Made by a program: the position numbers and the translations under genes. A stretch of 5,972 bases of DNA, from NCBI GenBank assembly GCA_007117945.1, contig SKTN01000253.1, positions 1 through 5,972 of the forward strand, written 5' to 3'. A model generated the notes under the pieces. It was not told the DNA's origin, ran no database searches, and saw only the letters and a program-made list of their open reading frames with translations. This document shows, piece by piece, positions 1 to 5,892 of the stretch. Position 1 is the first letter of the stretch. Every line of letters starts with the position of its first letter. Source of the DNA: Nitriliruptoraceae bacterium (GTDB taxonomy: Bacteria; Actinomycetota; Nitriliruptoria; Nitriliruptorales; Nitriliruptoraceae).

Positions 1-640
1 GCAGCGTCAACGGCTCGATCTCCACGATGTCGGCCTGGTGCAGGAAGGGCTGGTCGTGGTTGGCGAAGATGCCGCGCATCGCCGAGGGTGCGGATCCGGC
101 GAACAGGAGGCCGATGTCCTTGTAGTGGTGCTGCAGCGCCGCGCGCAGGACCGCCGTGCCCCCCGCGACGGTGGCGATCTGCTGGAACTCGTCGAAGACC
201 ACCAGGGTCGGGCGCCGAAGGGCCGTGGAGACCAGGGTGTCGACGAGGTTGGCGAAGACGTCAGCCGGGTCAGGGCGGTCGGACGCCCGGGTGGTGCGGA
301 TCTCCGCGCGGAGCGCCACCAGGTTGACGCCGATGCTGGACGCGACCTGCGTCGCATCCTGCGACACGTCCGCGCCGGCGTCGAGCAGCGCGGCGAGCAG
401 CGCACGGGCAGCGTCCAACGACGACTGGACGGGCATCAGGTCCACGGTGATGGTCGTGACCTCGGTCAGATCCGCCGCCAGCCGACCCAGCACCGAGGTC
501 TTCCCGAACCGGCGCGGACCGAGCAGCGCCGTCGGGCTGCGTGCGGTCATCCGGTGGGTGAGCTCCGCGAGCAGCTCGCTGCGGCCGAGCACCCGCTCAG
601 GGGGCAGTGGCCCGGTGTAGTCGAAGGGTGACAGCTCCAC
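1..640 (-). CDS. Archaeal-type P-loop ATPase (COG1672-like), N-terminal part; 3' end beyond window
   Basis: Seen: 213 codons from a GTG at 638-640, preceded by AGGAGG six bases upstream, reading off the left edge without a stop. The Walker A motif is GPRRFGKT at residues 41-48. The Walker B motif is LVVFDEF at about 146-152, with D150 and E151 as the likely Mg/catalytic acids. A sensor-like strand, LLFAGSAPSAM, lies at about 178-188, followed by PFLHQADIVEIEPL, which resembles the segment after the nucleotide-binding core in this family. Known: such proteins (archaeal ATPase / AAA-type STAND relatives, often about 350-450 residues) are cytoplasmic ATPases, mostly of unknown role, with variable C-terminal domains. 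Here the C-terminal part is missing because of the window edge, not through mutation. The gene lies downstream of the propeller gene on the same strand, but 103 bp containing two dyads separate them, so it is probably transcribed from its own regulated promoter. The family call is firm; the cellular role is unknown. Confidence 0.85.
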   Translation of the reverse strand, partial: MELSPFDYTGPLPPERVLGRSELLAELTHRMTARSPTALLGPRRFGKTSVLGRLAADLTEVTTITVDLMPVQSSLDAARALLAALLDAGADVSQDATQVASSIGVNLVALRAEIRTTRASDRPDPADVFANLVDTLVSTALRRPTLVVFDEFQQIATVAGGTAVLRAALQHHYKDIGLLFAGSAPSAMRGIFANHDQPFLHQADIVEIEPLTL

Positions 641-646
641 GCAACC

Positions 647-652
647 CCTCCT
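647..652 (-). promoter_or_regulatory. Ribosome-binding site of the ATPase gene
   Basis: The minus strand reads AGGAGG here, six bases before the GTG start codon at 638-640. It is close to a perfect anti-Shine-Dalgarno match and fixes the start of the ATPase. The left-hand dyad begins only two bases further upstream. Confidence 0.75.
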
Positions 653-653
653 G

Positions 654-672
654 GGTACGTATCGAACGTACC
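654..672. promoter_or_regulatory. Operator-like inverted repeat 1 (proximal)
   Basis: Seen: a perfect dyad GGTACGTATCGAACGTACC, with seven-base arms (GGTACGT / ACGTACC) around a five-base centre, ATCGA. It lies 14 to 32 bases upstream of the ATPase start codon, next to the Shine-Dalgarno sequence. Its GGTACG/CGTACC half-sites are the same as those in the next dyad, 24 bp further upstream. Inference: a binding site for a dimeric repressor (TetR-like or similar) acting on the ATPase promoter, or a small hairpin in the 5' leader. No cognate regulator gene is in the window. Confidence 0.55.
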
Positions 673-675
673 TCT

Positions 676-698
676 TCGGTACGCCTTTCGCGTACCGA
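676..698. promoter_or_regulatory. Operator-like inverted repeat 2 (distal)
   Basis: Seen: a perfect dyad with nine-base arms, TCGGTACGC (676-684) and GCGTACCGA (690-698), around the centre CTTTC. It shares the six-base half-sites and their internal seven-base spacing with dyad 1. Together the two form four alternating half-sites starting at 654, 667, 678 and 691. The middle pair, CGTACC then GGTACG, could itself act as a third dyad with a five-base spacer. Inference: a tandem operator, possibly bound cooperatively. No confident -35/-10 pair could be picked; TACGTT on the minus strand, within dyad 1, is only a weak -10 candidate. Confidence 0.55.
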
Positions 699-743
699 GT
701 CTTTGCGGGTCGTGTCTGCGCGGCAGGACCGGCAGCGTCCGGC

Positions 744-2678
744 TCAGCGCGCCAACCCGAGCCCGTGGCGCTGCTGCGGCGGCTGTCGTGGGGCCGCCCG
801 CAGCTCCCCGGCCGGTCCCACGGGTGCCTGCCGACCCTCGGGGCCGCCGTCGAGCAGGTCGCGGTGCAACCGCAGTGTGCCGTGGACCCCGTGGAGGATC
901 AGCGGCTCGACGGTCGCGATCTGGGTGGCGTGCTCCACGGTGAAGCGCCCCGCCGCCCCGATCACGTGGAGCTGCGTCCCGTCGCGCACCAGGCTGATGC
1001 CGCCGCGGTGGACCACCTCCCGCGTCGGCGCCGTGGGCAGGTCGAGGGGTGTCGCGGTGGTCGACACCGGGTCCACCAGCCAGGCATCCCGCGGGTCGGG
1101 CCCGGCCAGCACGATGCCGTCGGAACGCCGCATCACCTCGACGGGGTCGGGGCGGCGGTCGGGGGGCAGGGGTGCGCTCGCTGCCGCGGTGATGGTCGGC
1201 AGCGCCGTGGAACCGCCCGCACGCCGTCCGGTGCGCAGGGTCAGGGCGGTGCGCTGGGACTCCCCGCCCTCGGGCAGCTCGGCCACCACGATCCGCCGCC
1301 CGGCAGCGGCAACGACCGCGCGGGCCGGCTCGCTGACCGCGACGGCACCCAGCGCCGTGCCGTCACGGTCGTAGAGCTCGATGCGGTCGGGCATCGTGAT
1401 GGCGAGCACGCCGTCACGGACACCGGCAGCGACCGCGCCGGGCCGGGTGCGCGCCAGGAGTTCGGTGCCGTCGCGTGCGCTGAGCACCACCACCTCTCCG
1501 GTGTCGGGGTCCAGCAGGGTGGTGCCGTCCACCTGGCGGCCCCCGAGCTCGTGCTGCCAGCGGGTGCGCCCGTCGGTGGCATCGAGGCGGCGGAGGTGGT
1601 CGTCAGCGACGGCCAGCAGCGGCGCGGTGGTGGAGGTCGCCGGACGGTCCTCGCGCACGAGCCGTGCCACCTCGGTGTCGAACCGGATGTCCCCGCCGTC
1701 GGTGAGCCCCACCACGTGCACACCTGTCTCGCCGGTCGCCCGTAGTCGTCCGGTGGCCACCAGCTGGCCGTCGTGGCGGCGCAGGTCGGTGACACGCGTG
1801 GGTGAGAGGTCGACCTCTCCGAGCACCCTGCCCGTGCTCGCGGCGTGGATCCGTACCCGCGTGCCGTAGGCCAGGGCGAGGGTGCGGTCATCGAGGTGGA
1901 AGGCGGTCACGACCTGGGCCGGGTCCCACATCCGCATGTCCTCGTGGTTCTTGCGCCACAACCAGCGGCCCGTGGCCTCGTCCACGGCGACCAACTCCTC
2001 GAAGCGCACCTGCACCAGCCGGCCGCCGGCGATCAGGATCGGCTGGTGATCGAGCACCGTGGAGCGCCACCGCGCGCAGCCGGAGGTGTCGCAGGTCGGT
2101 GCCCGACCGTCCTGGTCCCGGGGCTGGTCCGTGGTGTCGTCCGGGGGCTGCTCCGCGGCCTCTCCCGGTTGGGTGCCGGGACTGGCCTGGCCCCCGGGGA
2201 CGCCCGGGGTCCCGCCGGCGCTGAGACCGGGAGGGCCACCTCCGGGGGCGGCGGTGCCGGCCTCGGGCAGGTCGACGGCGGCGCCGGCCGGATCCCGCCC
2301 GAGGTCAGGGGAGCTCCCCCCGGCGAGCTCGAGGTCGCCGGTGATCAGGACGGCTGCGATGGCGACGACCGCGAGCGCGGGCAGGAGCAGACCCGGCTGT
2401 CGCAGGGACCTCGCCAGCCGGGCGCCGGTGCCAGGCGTGCGACCGGGACGGGCCTGCGGGCCGTCCGCCGACACCGGGGGAGGGCCTGCCACCCCCCGTG
2501 TCCTTCCAACGGCCGTCCCGGTGGTGCGTGCGGTCATGCCGATGCCCGCCGCCCCTCCCTGCGCCTCGGCGGCGTGTGCGCCGGGGCCGGCGCGCAGCGA
2601 GACGCCGCAGCGCGGGCACCACCGGGCGCCGCGCGGCAGGGGACCACCGCCGCAGCTGTGGCAGCTCGAGCGTCCCAC
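744..2678 (-). CDS. Zinc-ribbon, single-pass membrane protein with PQQ-like beta-propeller domain
   Basis: Seen: 644 residues from the GTG at 2676-2678. An N-terminal zinc ribbon has cysteines 6, 9, 21 and 24 (CHSC...CPRC). A basic, low-complexity stretch ending RLARSLRQPG precedes one hydrophobic helix at about 96-113. A Pro/Gly/Asp-rich linker runs from about 115 to 195. Cys196 and Cys201 flank a short turn and may form a disulfide. The rest is beta-rich with propeller-blade motifs, AVDEATGRWLW (D233 to W241) and RLDATDGRTRW (D366 to W374), and weaker copies such as DPDTGEVVVLSARDGTELL near 390-408. The tail is Gln/Pro-rich. Known: D-x-x-T/D-G-x-x-x-W marks PQQ/BamB-like propeller repeats. 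Inference: the basic flank puts the ribbon in the cytoplasm and the propeller outside the cell, suggesting a scaffold or ligand-binding role rather than a PQQ enzyme; no quinoprotein active site was recognised. The function is unknown. Confidence 0.75.
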   Translation of the reverse strand: MGRSSCHSCGGGPLPRGARWCPRCGVSLRAGPGAHAAEAQGGAAGIGMTARTTGTAVGRTRGVAGPPPVSADGPQARPGRTPGTGARLARSLRQPGLLLPALAVVAIAAVLITGDLELAGGSSPDLGRDPAGAAVDLPEAGTAAPGGGPPGLSAGGTPGVPGGQASPGTQPGEAAEQPPDDTTDQPRDQDGRAPTCDTSGCARWRSTVLDHQPILIAGGRLVQVRFEELVAVDEATGRWLWRKNHEDMRMWDPAQVVTAFHLDDRTLALAYGTRVRIHAASTGRVLGEVDLSPTRVTDLRRHDGQLVATGRLRATGETGVHVVGLTDGGDIRFDTEVARLVREDRPATSTTAPLLAVADDHLRRLDATDGRTRWQHELGGRQVDGTTLLDPDTGEVVVLSARDGTELLARTRPGAVAAGVRDGVLAITMPDRIELYDRDGTALGAVAVSEPARAVVAAAGRRIVVAELPEGGESQRTALTLRTGRRAGGSTALPTITAAASAPLPPDRRPDPVEVMRRSDGIVLAGPDPRDAWLVDPVSTTATPLDLPTAPTREVVHRGGISLVRDGTQLHVIGAAGRFTVEHATQIATVEPLILHGVHGTLRLHRDLLDGGPEGRQAPVGPAGELRAAPRQPPQQRHGLGLAR

Positions 2679-2827
2679 CTCGCCTCCCGGTCCCGGTCGC
2701 CCGCGTCGCTGGCAGCGCGCGCAGCGCGAGCTCTGCGCGCCATCGCGGCCGCGTCCACGCCCGCTAGCGTTGCTGCACCTCATTCCGGTGCCCACCAGGG
2801 TGCCGGTTCGGCGCACGAGGGGGAAGC
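2679..2827. promoter_or_regulatory. Divergent intergenic region with a candidate plus-strand -10
   Basis: These 149 bp separate the divergently transcribed propeller and SDR genes and should carry both promoters. GCTAGCGTT contains TAGCGT at 2765-2770, an acceptable actinobacterial -10 hexamer for the SDR gene that would give a leader of about 50 nt. No convincing -35 element is visible upstream of it. No clear -10 was found for the minus-strand gene. The -10 assignment is inference from motif resemblance only. Confidence 0.3.
2683..2688 (-). promoter_or_regulatory. Ribosome-binding site that decides the propeller gene start
   Basis: The minus strand reads GGGAGG four bases before the GTG at 2676-2678. 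The frame stays open upstream to another GTG at 2814-2816. The downstream start is preferred because it has this ribosome-binding site, places the zinc-ribbon cysteines right at the N terminus, and leaves room for divergent promoters. The longer form would come within 11 bp of the SDR start on the other strand. Confidence 0.6.
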
Positions 2828-3616
2828 GTGGCCCAGCGGCTCGCGATCGTCACCGGGGCGTCCTCGGGTATCGGCGCGGCCACCGCGGCCCTGCTCGCCT
2901 CCCGCGGGTGGCGTGTGGTGGCCGTGGCGCGCCGCCGCGACCGCCTGGAGGCCCTGGCCGCCCGTGCGGCAGCCGTCGGCGCCGGCGAGGTGGTGGTCGA
3001 ACCCCTCGATGCGGCCGACCCCGACGCCGTCGCCGCGATGGCCCTGCGCGTCCGGCAGCGCTACGGCACCCCCGGCGCCATCATCAACAGTGCGGGAGCC
3101 GGCGTGTGGCGCTGGCCCGAGGACACCCCGCCGGCCCTGATGGAGCAACTCCTCGACGCTCCCTTCCGCAGCGCCTACCACGTCACCTACGGCTTCCTCG
3201 ACGCGATGCTCGCCGAGGGCAGCGGGGTGATCGTGCACGTGGGCTCGCCGGCGTCGCTGGTGCCCTGGCCCTCCGCCACGGGCTACACCATCTCCCGCTG
3301 GGCGCTGCGCGGCTACCACGAGGCCCTGGTCCAGGACCTGCACGGCACGGGGGTGCACAGCTGCCACGTGCTCTTCGGCGAGGTCGACACCGCCTACTTC
3401 GAGGTCAACACCGACAGCAGGGAACACATCCCGAGCCTGGGTGCCCTGATCCCCACGATCCCCGCCACCGAGGCCGCCGAGGTGATCGCCCGCACCCTCC
3501 ACCGGCCCCGGCCGCTGGTGGTCCACACGCGGGTGCAGCAGCTGGAGTACGTGTTGTGGCGGGTCGCACCGGGGCTGGTGTCGTGGTTGGCCCGGGCGAC
3601 GGGCCGCCGCCGCTGA
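2828..3616 (+). CDS. Short-chain dehydrogenase/reductase (SDR) with non-canonical active site
   Basis: Seen: 262 residues, GTG start at 2828 with the purine-rich GAGGGGGAA just upstream, TGA stop at 3614-3616. The Rossmann cofactor motif TGASSGIG lies at 9-16. Arg35-Arg36 after the second strand suggest NADP(H). D61 sits where SDRs contact adenine, and NSAG at 87-90 replaces the usual NNAG. Ser140 and Tyr153 have the classical spacing of 13. Tyr153 is followed by TISR, so the catalytic Lys is Arg157. Aligning APFRSAYHVTYGFLDAM with the usual N-x-x-G helix 4 puts Pro112 in the Asn position. Length is normal for a classical SDR. The C terminus (about 238-262) is hydrophobic with a basic end and might touch the membrane. 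Known: classical SDRs use an Asn-Ser-Tyr-Lys tetrad to reduce or oxidise carbonyl/hydroxyl groups. Inference: an NADP-dependent enzyme of an atypical subgroup, substrate unknown. The acetoacetyl-CoA synthetase gene follows 74 bp downstream on the same strand. Confidence 0.88.
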   Translation: MAQRLAIVTGASSGIGAATAALLASRGWRVVAVARRRDRLEALAARAAAVGAGEVVVEPLDAADPDAVAAMALRVRQRYGTPGAIINSAGAGVWRWPEDTPPALMEQLLDAPFRSAYHVTYGFLDAMLAEGSGVIVHVGSPASLVPWPSATGYTISRWALRGYHEALVQDLHGTGVHSCHVLFGEVDTAYFEVNTDSREHIPSLGALIPTIPATEAAEVIARTLHRPRPLVVHTRVQQLEYVLWRVAPGLVSWLARATGRRR

Positions 3617-3674
3617 CGGCAGGCGCCTCGACTCGGTCCCGGCCATCTGCCGGCACTACGGTGCCCGGTCATCC

Positions 3675-3683
3675 AGGGGAAGG
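3675..3683 (+). promoter_or_regulatory. Ribosome-binding site of the acetoacetyl-CoA synthetase gene
   Basis: AGGGGAAGG lies seven bases before the GTG at 3691. This favours GTG 3691 over the nearby ATG at 3684, which is in another frame and directly abuts the purine tract. The 74-bp gap after the SDR stop also holds TACGGT (3657-3662), a possible weak -10, and a five-bp hairpin (3639-3653) too weak to call a terminator. Co-transcription with the SDR therefore remains possible. Confidence 0.55.
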
Positions 3684-3690
3684 ATGACCC

Positions 3691-5673
3691 GTGGCCGACA
3701 TCGCACCCGGGACGCTGCTGTGGGAGCCACCAGCCGACGCGCGACAGCGCACGCGGATGGGCCACTTCCTCGATGCTGTCGAGCGTGCCACCGGTCGCTC
3801 GCTGCCCGACCACGACGCGGCCTGGCGGTGGTCGGTGGAGGACCTCGACGGGTTCTGGCAGGCGGTGGTGGACCACTTCGAGGTCGATCTCCACCGCCCC
3901 CCCCAGGAGGTGGTCTCCGGGCGCGAGATGCCCCACGTGCGGTGGTTCCCCGGCACCACCTGCAACTACGCGGAACAGGCGCTGCGCCGCCGCGACGACG
4001 CGCCCGCCATCATCGCGCGCTCCCAGACCCGCGCCGAGGTGGTGGTGACCTTCGCGGAGCTCGCCGACCAGGTCGCTCGTGCCGCGGCGGGGTTACGGCG
4101 GCTCGGGGTGGGCCGGGGTGACCGGGTGGTTGGCTACCTGCCCAACGTGCCGGAGACCACCGTCGCCTTCCTGGCCTGCGCCTCGATCGGGGCGGTGTGG
4201 TCCTCCTGCGCCCCGGAGTTCGGGACGCGGGCGGTGGTCGACCGCGTCCAGCAGATCGAGCCCAAGGTGCTGCTGGTGGTGGACGGCTACCGCTACGGCA
4301 CCAAGGAGGTGGACCGCAGCGCCGAGGTGGCACAGGTCCGTGCGGCGTTGCCCAGCCTGGAGGCCACGGTCCTGCTGCCCTACCTGCGCGACGAGGCGGA
4401 CGCGGCGGGCCAGGTCGTGCCCGACGCGGTGCGCTGGGACGACCTGCTGGGCGAGCCGGCGGGTCTGGCCATCGACGCCGTGCCCTTCGACCACCCGCTC
4501 TACGTGCTGTACAGCTCGGGCACCACGGGCCTGCCGAAGGCCATCGTTCACGGCCACGGCGGGATCCTGCTCGAGCACCTGAAGATGCTCGGACTCCACC
4601 ATGACCTCGGCCCCGGTGACCGGTTCTGCTGGTTCACCACCACGGGCTGGATGATGTGGAACTACCTCGTCTCCGGTCTGACGGTGGGGGCGACGGTCGT
4701 CCTGGTCGACGGCGATCCCGGCTCTCCCGACCTCATGGCGTTGTGGCGGCTCGCCGAGGCGCTCGAACTGACGATGCTCGGGGTCGGGGCGCCCTTCCTG
4801 CTGTCGTGCCGCAAGGCCGGGCTCAGCCCTGGCGCGGAGCTCGATCTCTCCCGGCTGCGGTCGGTGGGTTCCACCGGCGCGCCCCTGCCCGCCGAGGGGT
4901 TCGCGTGGGTGTACGAGCACGTGAGCGAGGACCTGTTGCTGTCGTCCGCCTCCGGGGGCACCGACCTGTGCACCGCCTTCGTCGCCGGCTCACCCCTGCT
5001 GCCCGTCCACGCGGGGGAGATCCCCGGGCGCTGCCTCGGTGCGAAGGTCGAGGCCTTCGACCCCACCGGTCAGCCCGTGATCGGCCAGCGCGGGGAGCTG
5101 GTCCTGACCGCACCCATGCCGTCGATGCCCGTGGGGTTCTGGGGTGACGCCGACGGTTCGCGCTACCGCGCCGCCTACTTCGAGGACTTCCCCGGTGTGT
5201 GGCGCCACGGGGACTGGATCGAGATCACCGAGCGCGGCAGCTGCATCATCACCGGCCGCTCCGATGCCACCCTCAACCGAGGTGGCGTGCGCATGGGCAC
5301 CGCGGAGTTCTACACCGCCGTGGAGGGCCTGGACGAGGTGGCGGACGCGTTGGTGGTCCACCTCGACGACCCCGATGACGACGCGGGACGGCTGGTGCTG
5401 TTCGTGCAGCTCGCGCCGGGTGTGGCGCTGGACGAGGACCTGCAGCGGGCCATCGCCCGCACGATCCGAGCCGAGCTGTCGCCCCGCCACGTGCCCGACG
5501 AGGTGCACGTGGTGCCCGCGATCCCGAGGACCATCTCCGGCAAGAAGTTGGAGCTGCCCGTCAAGCGGCTCCTCGAGGGCGGGGAGCTGGAGCAGGTGGT
5601 CAACCCCGGCGCGGTCGCGGATCCGCGGTCCCTGGACCCCTTCGTCGCGCTCGCCGAGGGGCGCGGGGCGTAA
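3691..5673 (+). CDS. aacS: Acetoacetyl-CoA synthetase (acetoacetate--CoA ligase, EC 6.2.1.16)
   Basis: Role: activates acetoacetate with ATP and CoA to acetoacetyl-CoA, AMP and PPi, in the cytoplasm; the product can be thiolysed to acetyl-CoA or used for biosynthesis. Seen: 660 residues, full length for the family. An N-terminal ACAS-type region (MGHFLDAVERATGRSL, then W-x-x-V-x-D-F/L-x-x-FW) precedes the large domain. SIGAVWSSCAPEFG at 165-178 is close to the CSPDFG signature of this family. The phosphate-binding loop is YSSGTTGLPK at 274-283. TTTGWMMWNY is at 316-325, GSTGAPLP at 393-400, and SGGTDL at 421-426. The ribose-binding Asp508 is in HGDW and the hinge Asp525 in GRSDATLNRGG. The catalytic Lys618 is in PRTISGKK near the C terminus. 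Known: AMP-forming ligases swing the C-terminal domain about the hinge so this Lys serves the adenylation step; the equivalent Lys is reversibly acetylated in several acyl-CoA synthetases, including a Streptomyces acetoacetyl-CoA synthetase as I recall. No motif is missing. Confidence 0.96.
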   Translation: MADIAPGTLLWEPPADARQRTRMGHFLDAVERATGRSLPDHDAAWRWSVEDLDGFWQAVVDHFEVDLHRPPQEVVSGREMPHVRWFPGTTCNYAEQALRRRDDAPAIIARSQTRAEVVVTFAELADQVARAAAGLRRLGVGRGDRVVGYLPNVPETTVAFLACASIGAVWSSCAPEFGTRAVVDRVQQIEPKVLLVVDGYRYGTKEVDRSAEVAQVRAALPSLEATVLLPYLRDEADAAGQVVPDAVRWDDLLGEPAGLAIDAVPFDHPLYVLYSSGTTGLPKAIVHGHGGILLEHLKMLGLHHDLGPGDRFCWFTTTGWMMWNYLVSGLTVGATVVLVDGDPGSPDLMALWRLAEALELTMLGVGAPFLLSCRKAGLSPGAELDLSRLRSVGSTGAPLPAEGFAWVYEHVSEDLLLSSASGGTDLCTAFVAGSPLLPVHAGEIPGRCLGAKVEAFDPTGQPVIGQRGELVLTAPMPSMPVGFWGDADGSRYRAAYFEDFPGVWRHGDWIEITERGSCIITGRSDATLNRGGVRMGTAEFYTAVEGLDEVADALVVHLDDPDDDAGRLVLFVQLAPGVALDEDLQRAIARTIRAELSPRHVPDEVHVVPAIPRTISGKKLELPVKRLLEGGELEQVVNPGAVADPRSLDPFVALAEGRGA

Positions 5674-5779
5674 CCGGCTGCCGTCGCGCCGCGGGTCCGG
5701 TGCGGGAACCGACGCCGTGCGCCTGCCGGGGTCGGGTCGGGGCGCGCACGGATCCCCGGTGGTGGTCGTCCCTGGGCCC

Positions 5780-5825
5780 GGGTGTGGTCGTTCCCTGGGC
5801 GTGAGCCCAGGGAACGACCACACCC
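5780..5825 (+). terminator. Perfect 21-bp hairpin with GTGA loop; likely aacS terminator or REP-like palindrome
   Basis: Seen: arms 5780-5800 and 5805-5825 are exact reverse complements over 21 bp, closed by GTGA (GUGA in RNA, a GNRA-type tetraloop, which is especially stable). It begins about 107 bp after the aacS stop. No U-tract follows (the next bases are TCCGCCCC), so it is not a canonical intrinsic terminator. Known: many high-G+C actinobacteria appear to use hairpins without U-tails. Inference: it may end or stabilise the aacS transcript, or it may simply be a repeat element inserted in the 3' flank. Confidence 0.6.
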
Positions 5826-5854
5826 TCCGCCCCGGCCCGTGCACAGCCCCGACG

Positions 5855-5892
5855 GTGGTCAGGACCTGGGCTCTGGCCCAGGGAACGACCAC
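5855..5892 (+). repeat. Second, imperfect hairpin of the same repeat
   Basis: Left arm 5855-5871 and right arm 5876-5892 pair as six bp (GTGGTC/GACCAC), then a symmetrical four-by-four internal mismatch, then seven bp (CCTGGGC/GCCCAGG) around a TCTG loop. The right arm is an exact copy of the 17-nt motif and all mismatches come from changes in the left arm, so this looks like a partly decayed unit of the same palindrome. Confidence 0.65.

Larger units (their letters stand above)
5761..5892. repeat. Cluster of five copies of a 17-nt motif in mixed orientation
   Basis: The motif is GTGGTCGTTCCCTGGGC. Exact copies lie at 5784-5800 (plus), 5805-5821 (minus) and 5876-5892 (minus). A plus copy at 5762-5777 lacks one T. 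A degenerate plus copy at 5855-5871 matches 13 of 17, with the centre changed from GTTC to AGGA. The order is plus, plus, minus, plus, minus, giving two head-to-head pairs and one unpaired copy. The pattern resembles REP/BIME-type palindromic extragenic elements or a duplicated terminator. No transposase is in the window. Confidence 0.8.

Noticed and set aside
38..631. Long plus-strand open frame opposite the ATPase
   Set aside because: Its product is Arg/Gly-rich with no recognisable domain, and the minus strand carries clear Walker A and B motifs. Long antisense frames are expected at this G+C content.
1845..3140. Plus-strand frames of over 400 codons running from the propeller gene into the SDR gene
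   Set aside because: Low-complexity Ala/Arg/Pro/Gly translation crossing two genes with real domains; a shadow of G+C-rich codon structure.
2828..3616. Naming the SDR as 3-hydroxybutyrate dehydrogenase from its neighbour
   Set aside because: The missing catalytic Lys and Asn and the NADP-type Arg pair do not fit that enzyme well; neighbourhood alone is insufficient.
3639..3653. Hairpin CCGGC-CATCT-GCCGG between the SDR and aacS
   Set aside because: A five-bp stem with no U-tract is too weak to call a terminator in this base composition.
3684..3686. ATG as an alternative start near aacS
   Set aside because: It is in a different frame from the ligase and sits directly against the purine tract, leaving no spacing; GTG 3691 has a seven-base spacing and continues into the conserved N terminus.
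4093..4920. Minus-strand open frame opposite aacS
   Set aside because: The plus strand is an unambiguous full-length ligase; the antisense product has no motif and a composition typical of shadow frames.
5761..5892. CRISPR array
   Set aside because: The copies alternate in orientation and spacing is irregular (4 to about 33 bases), without uniform spacers; this is a palindromic repeat pattern.
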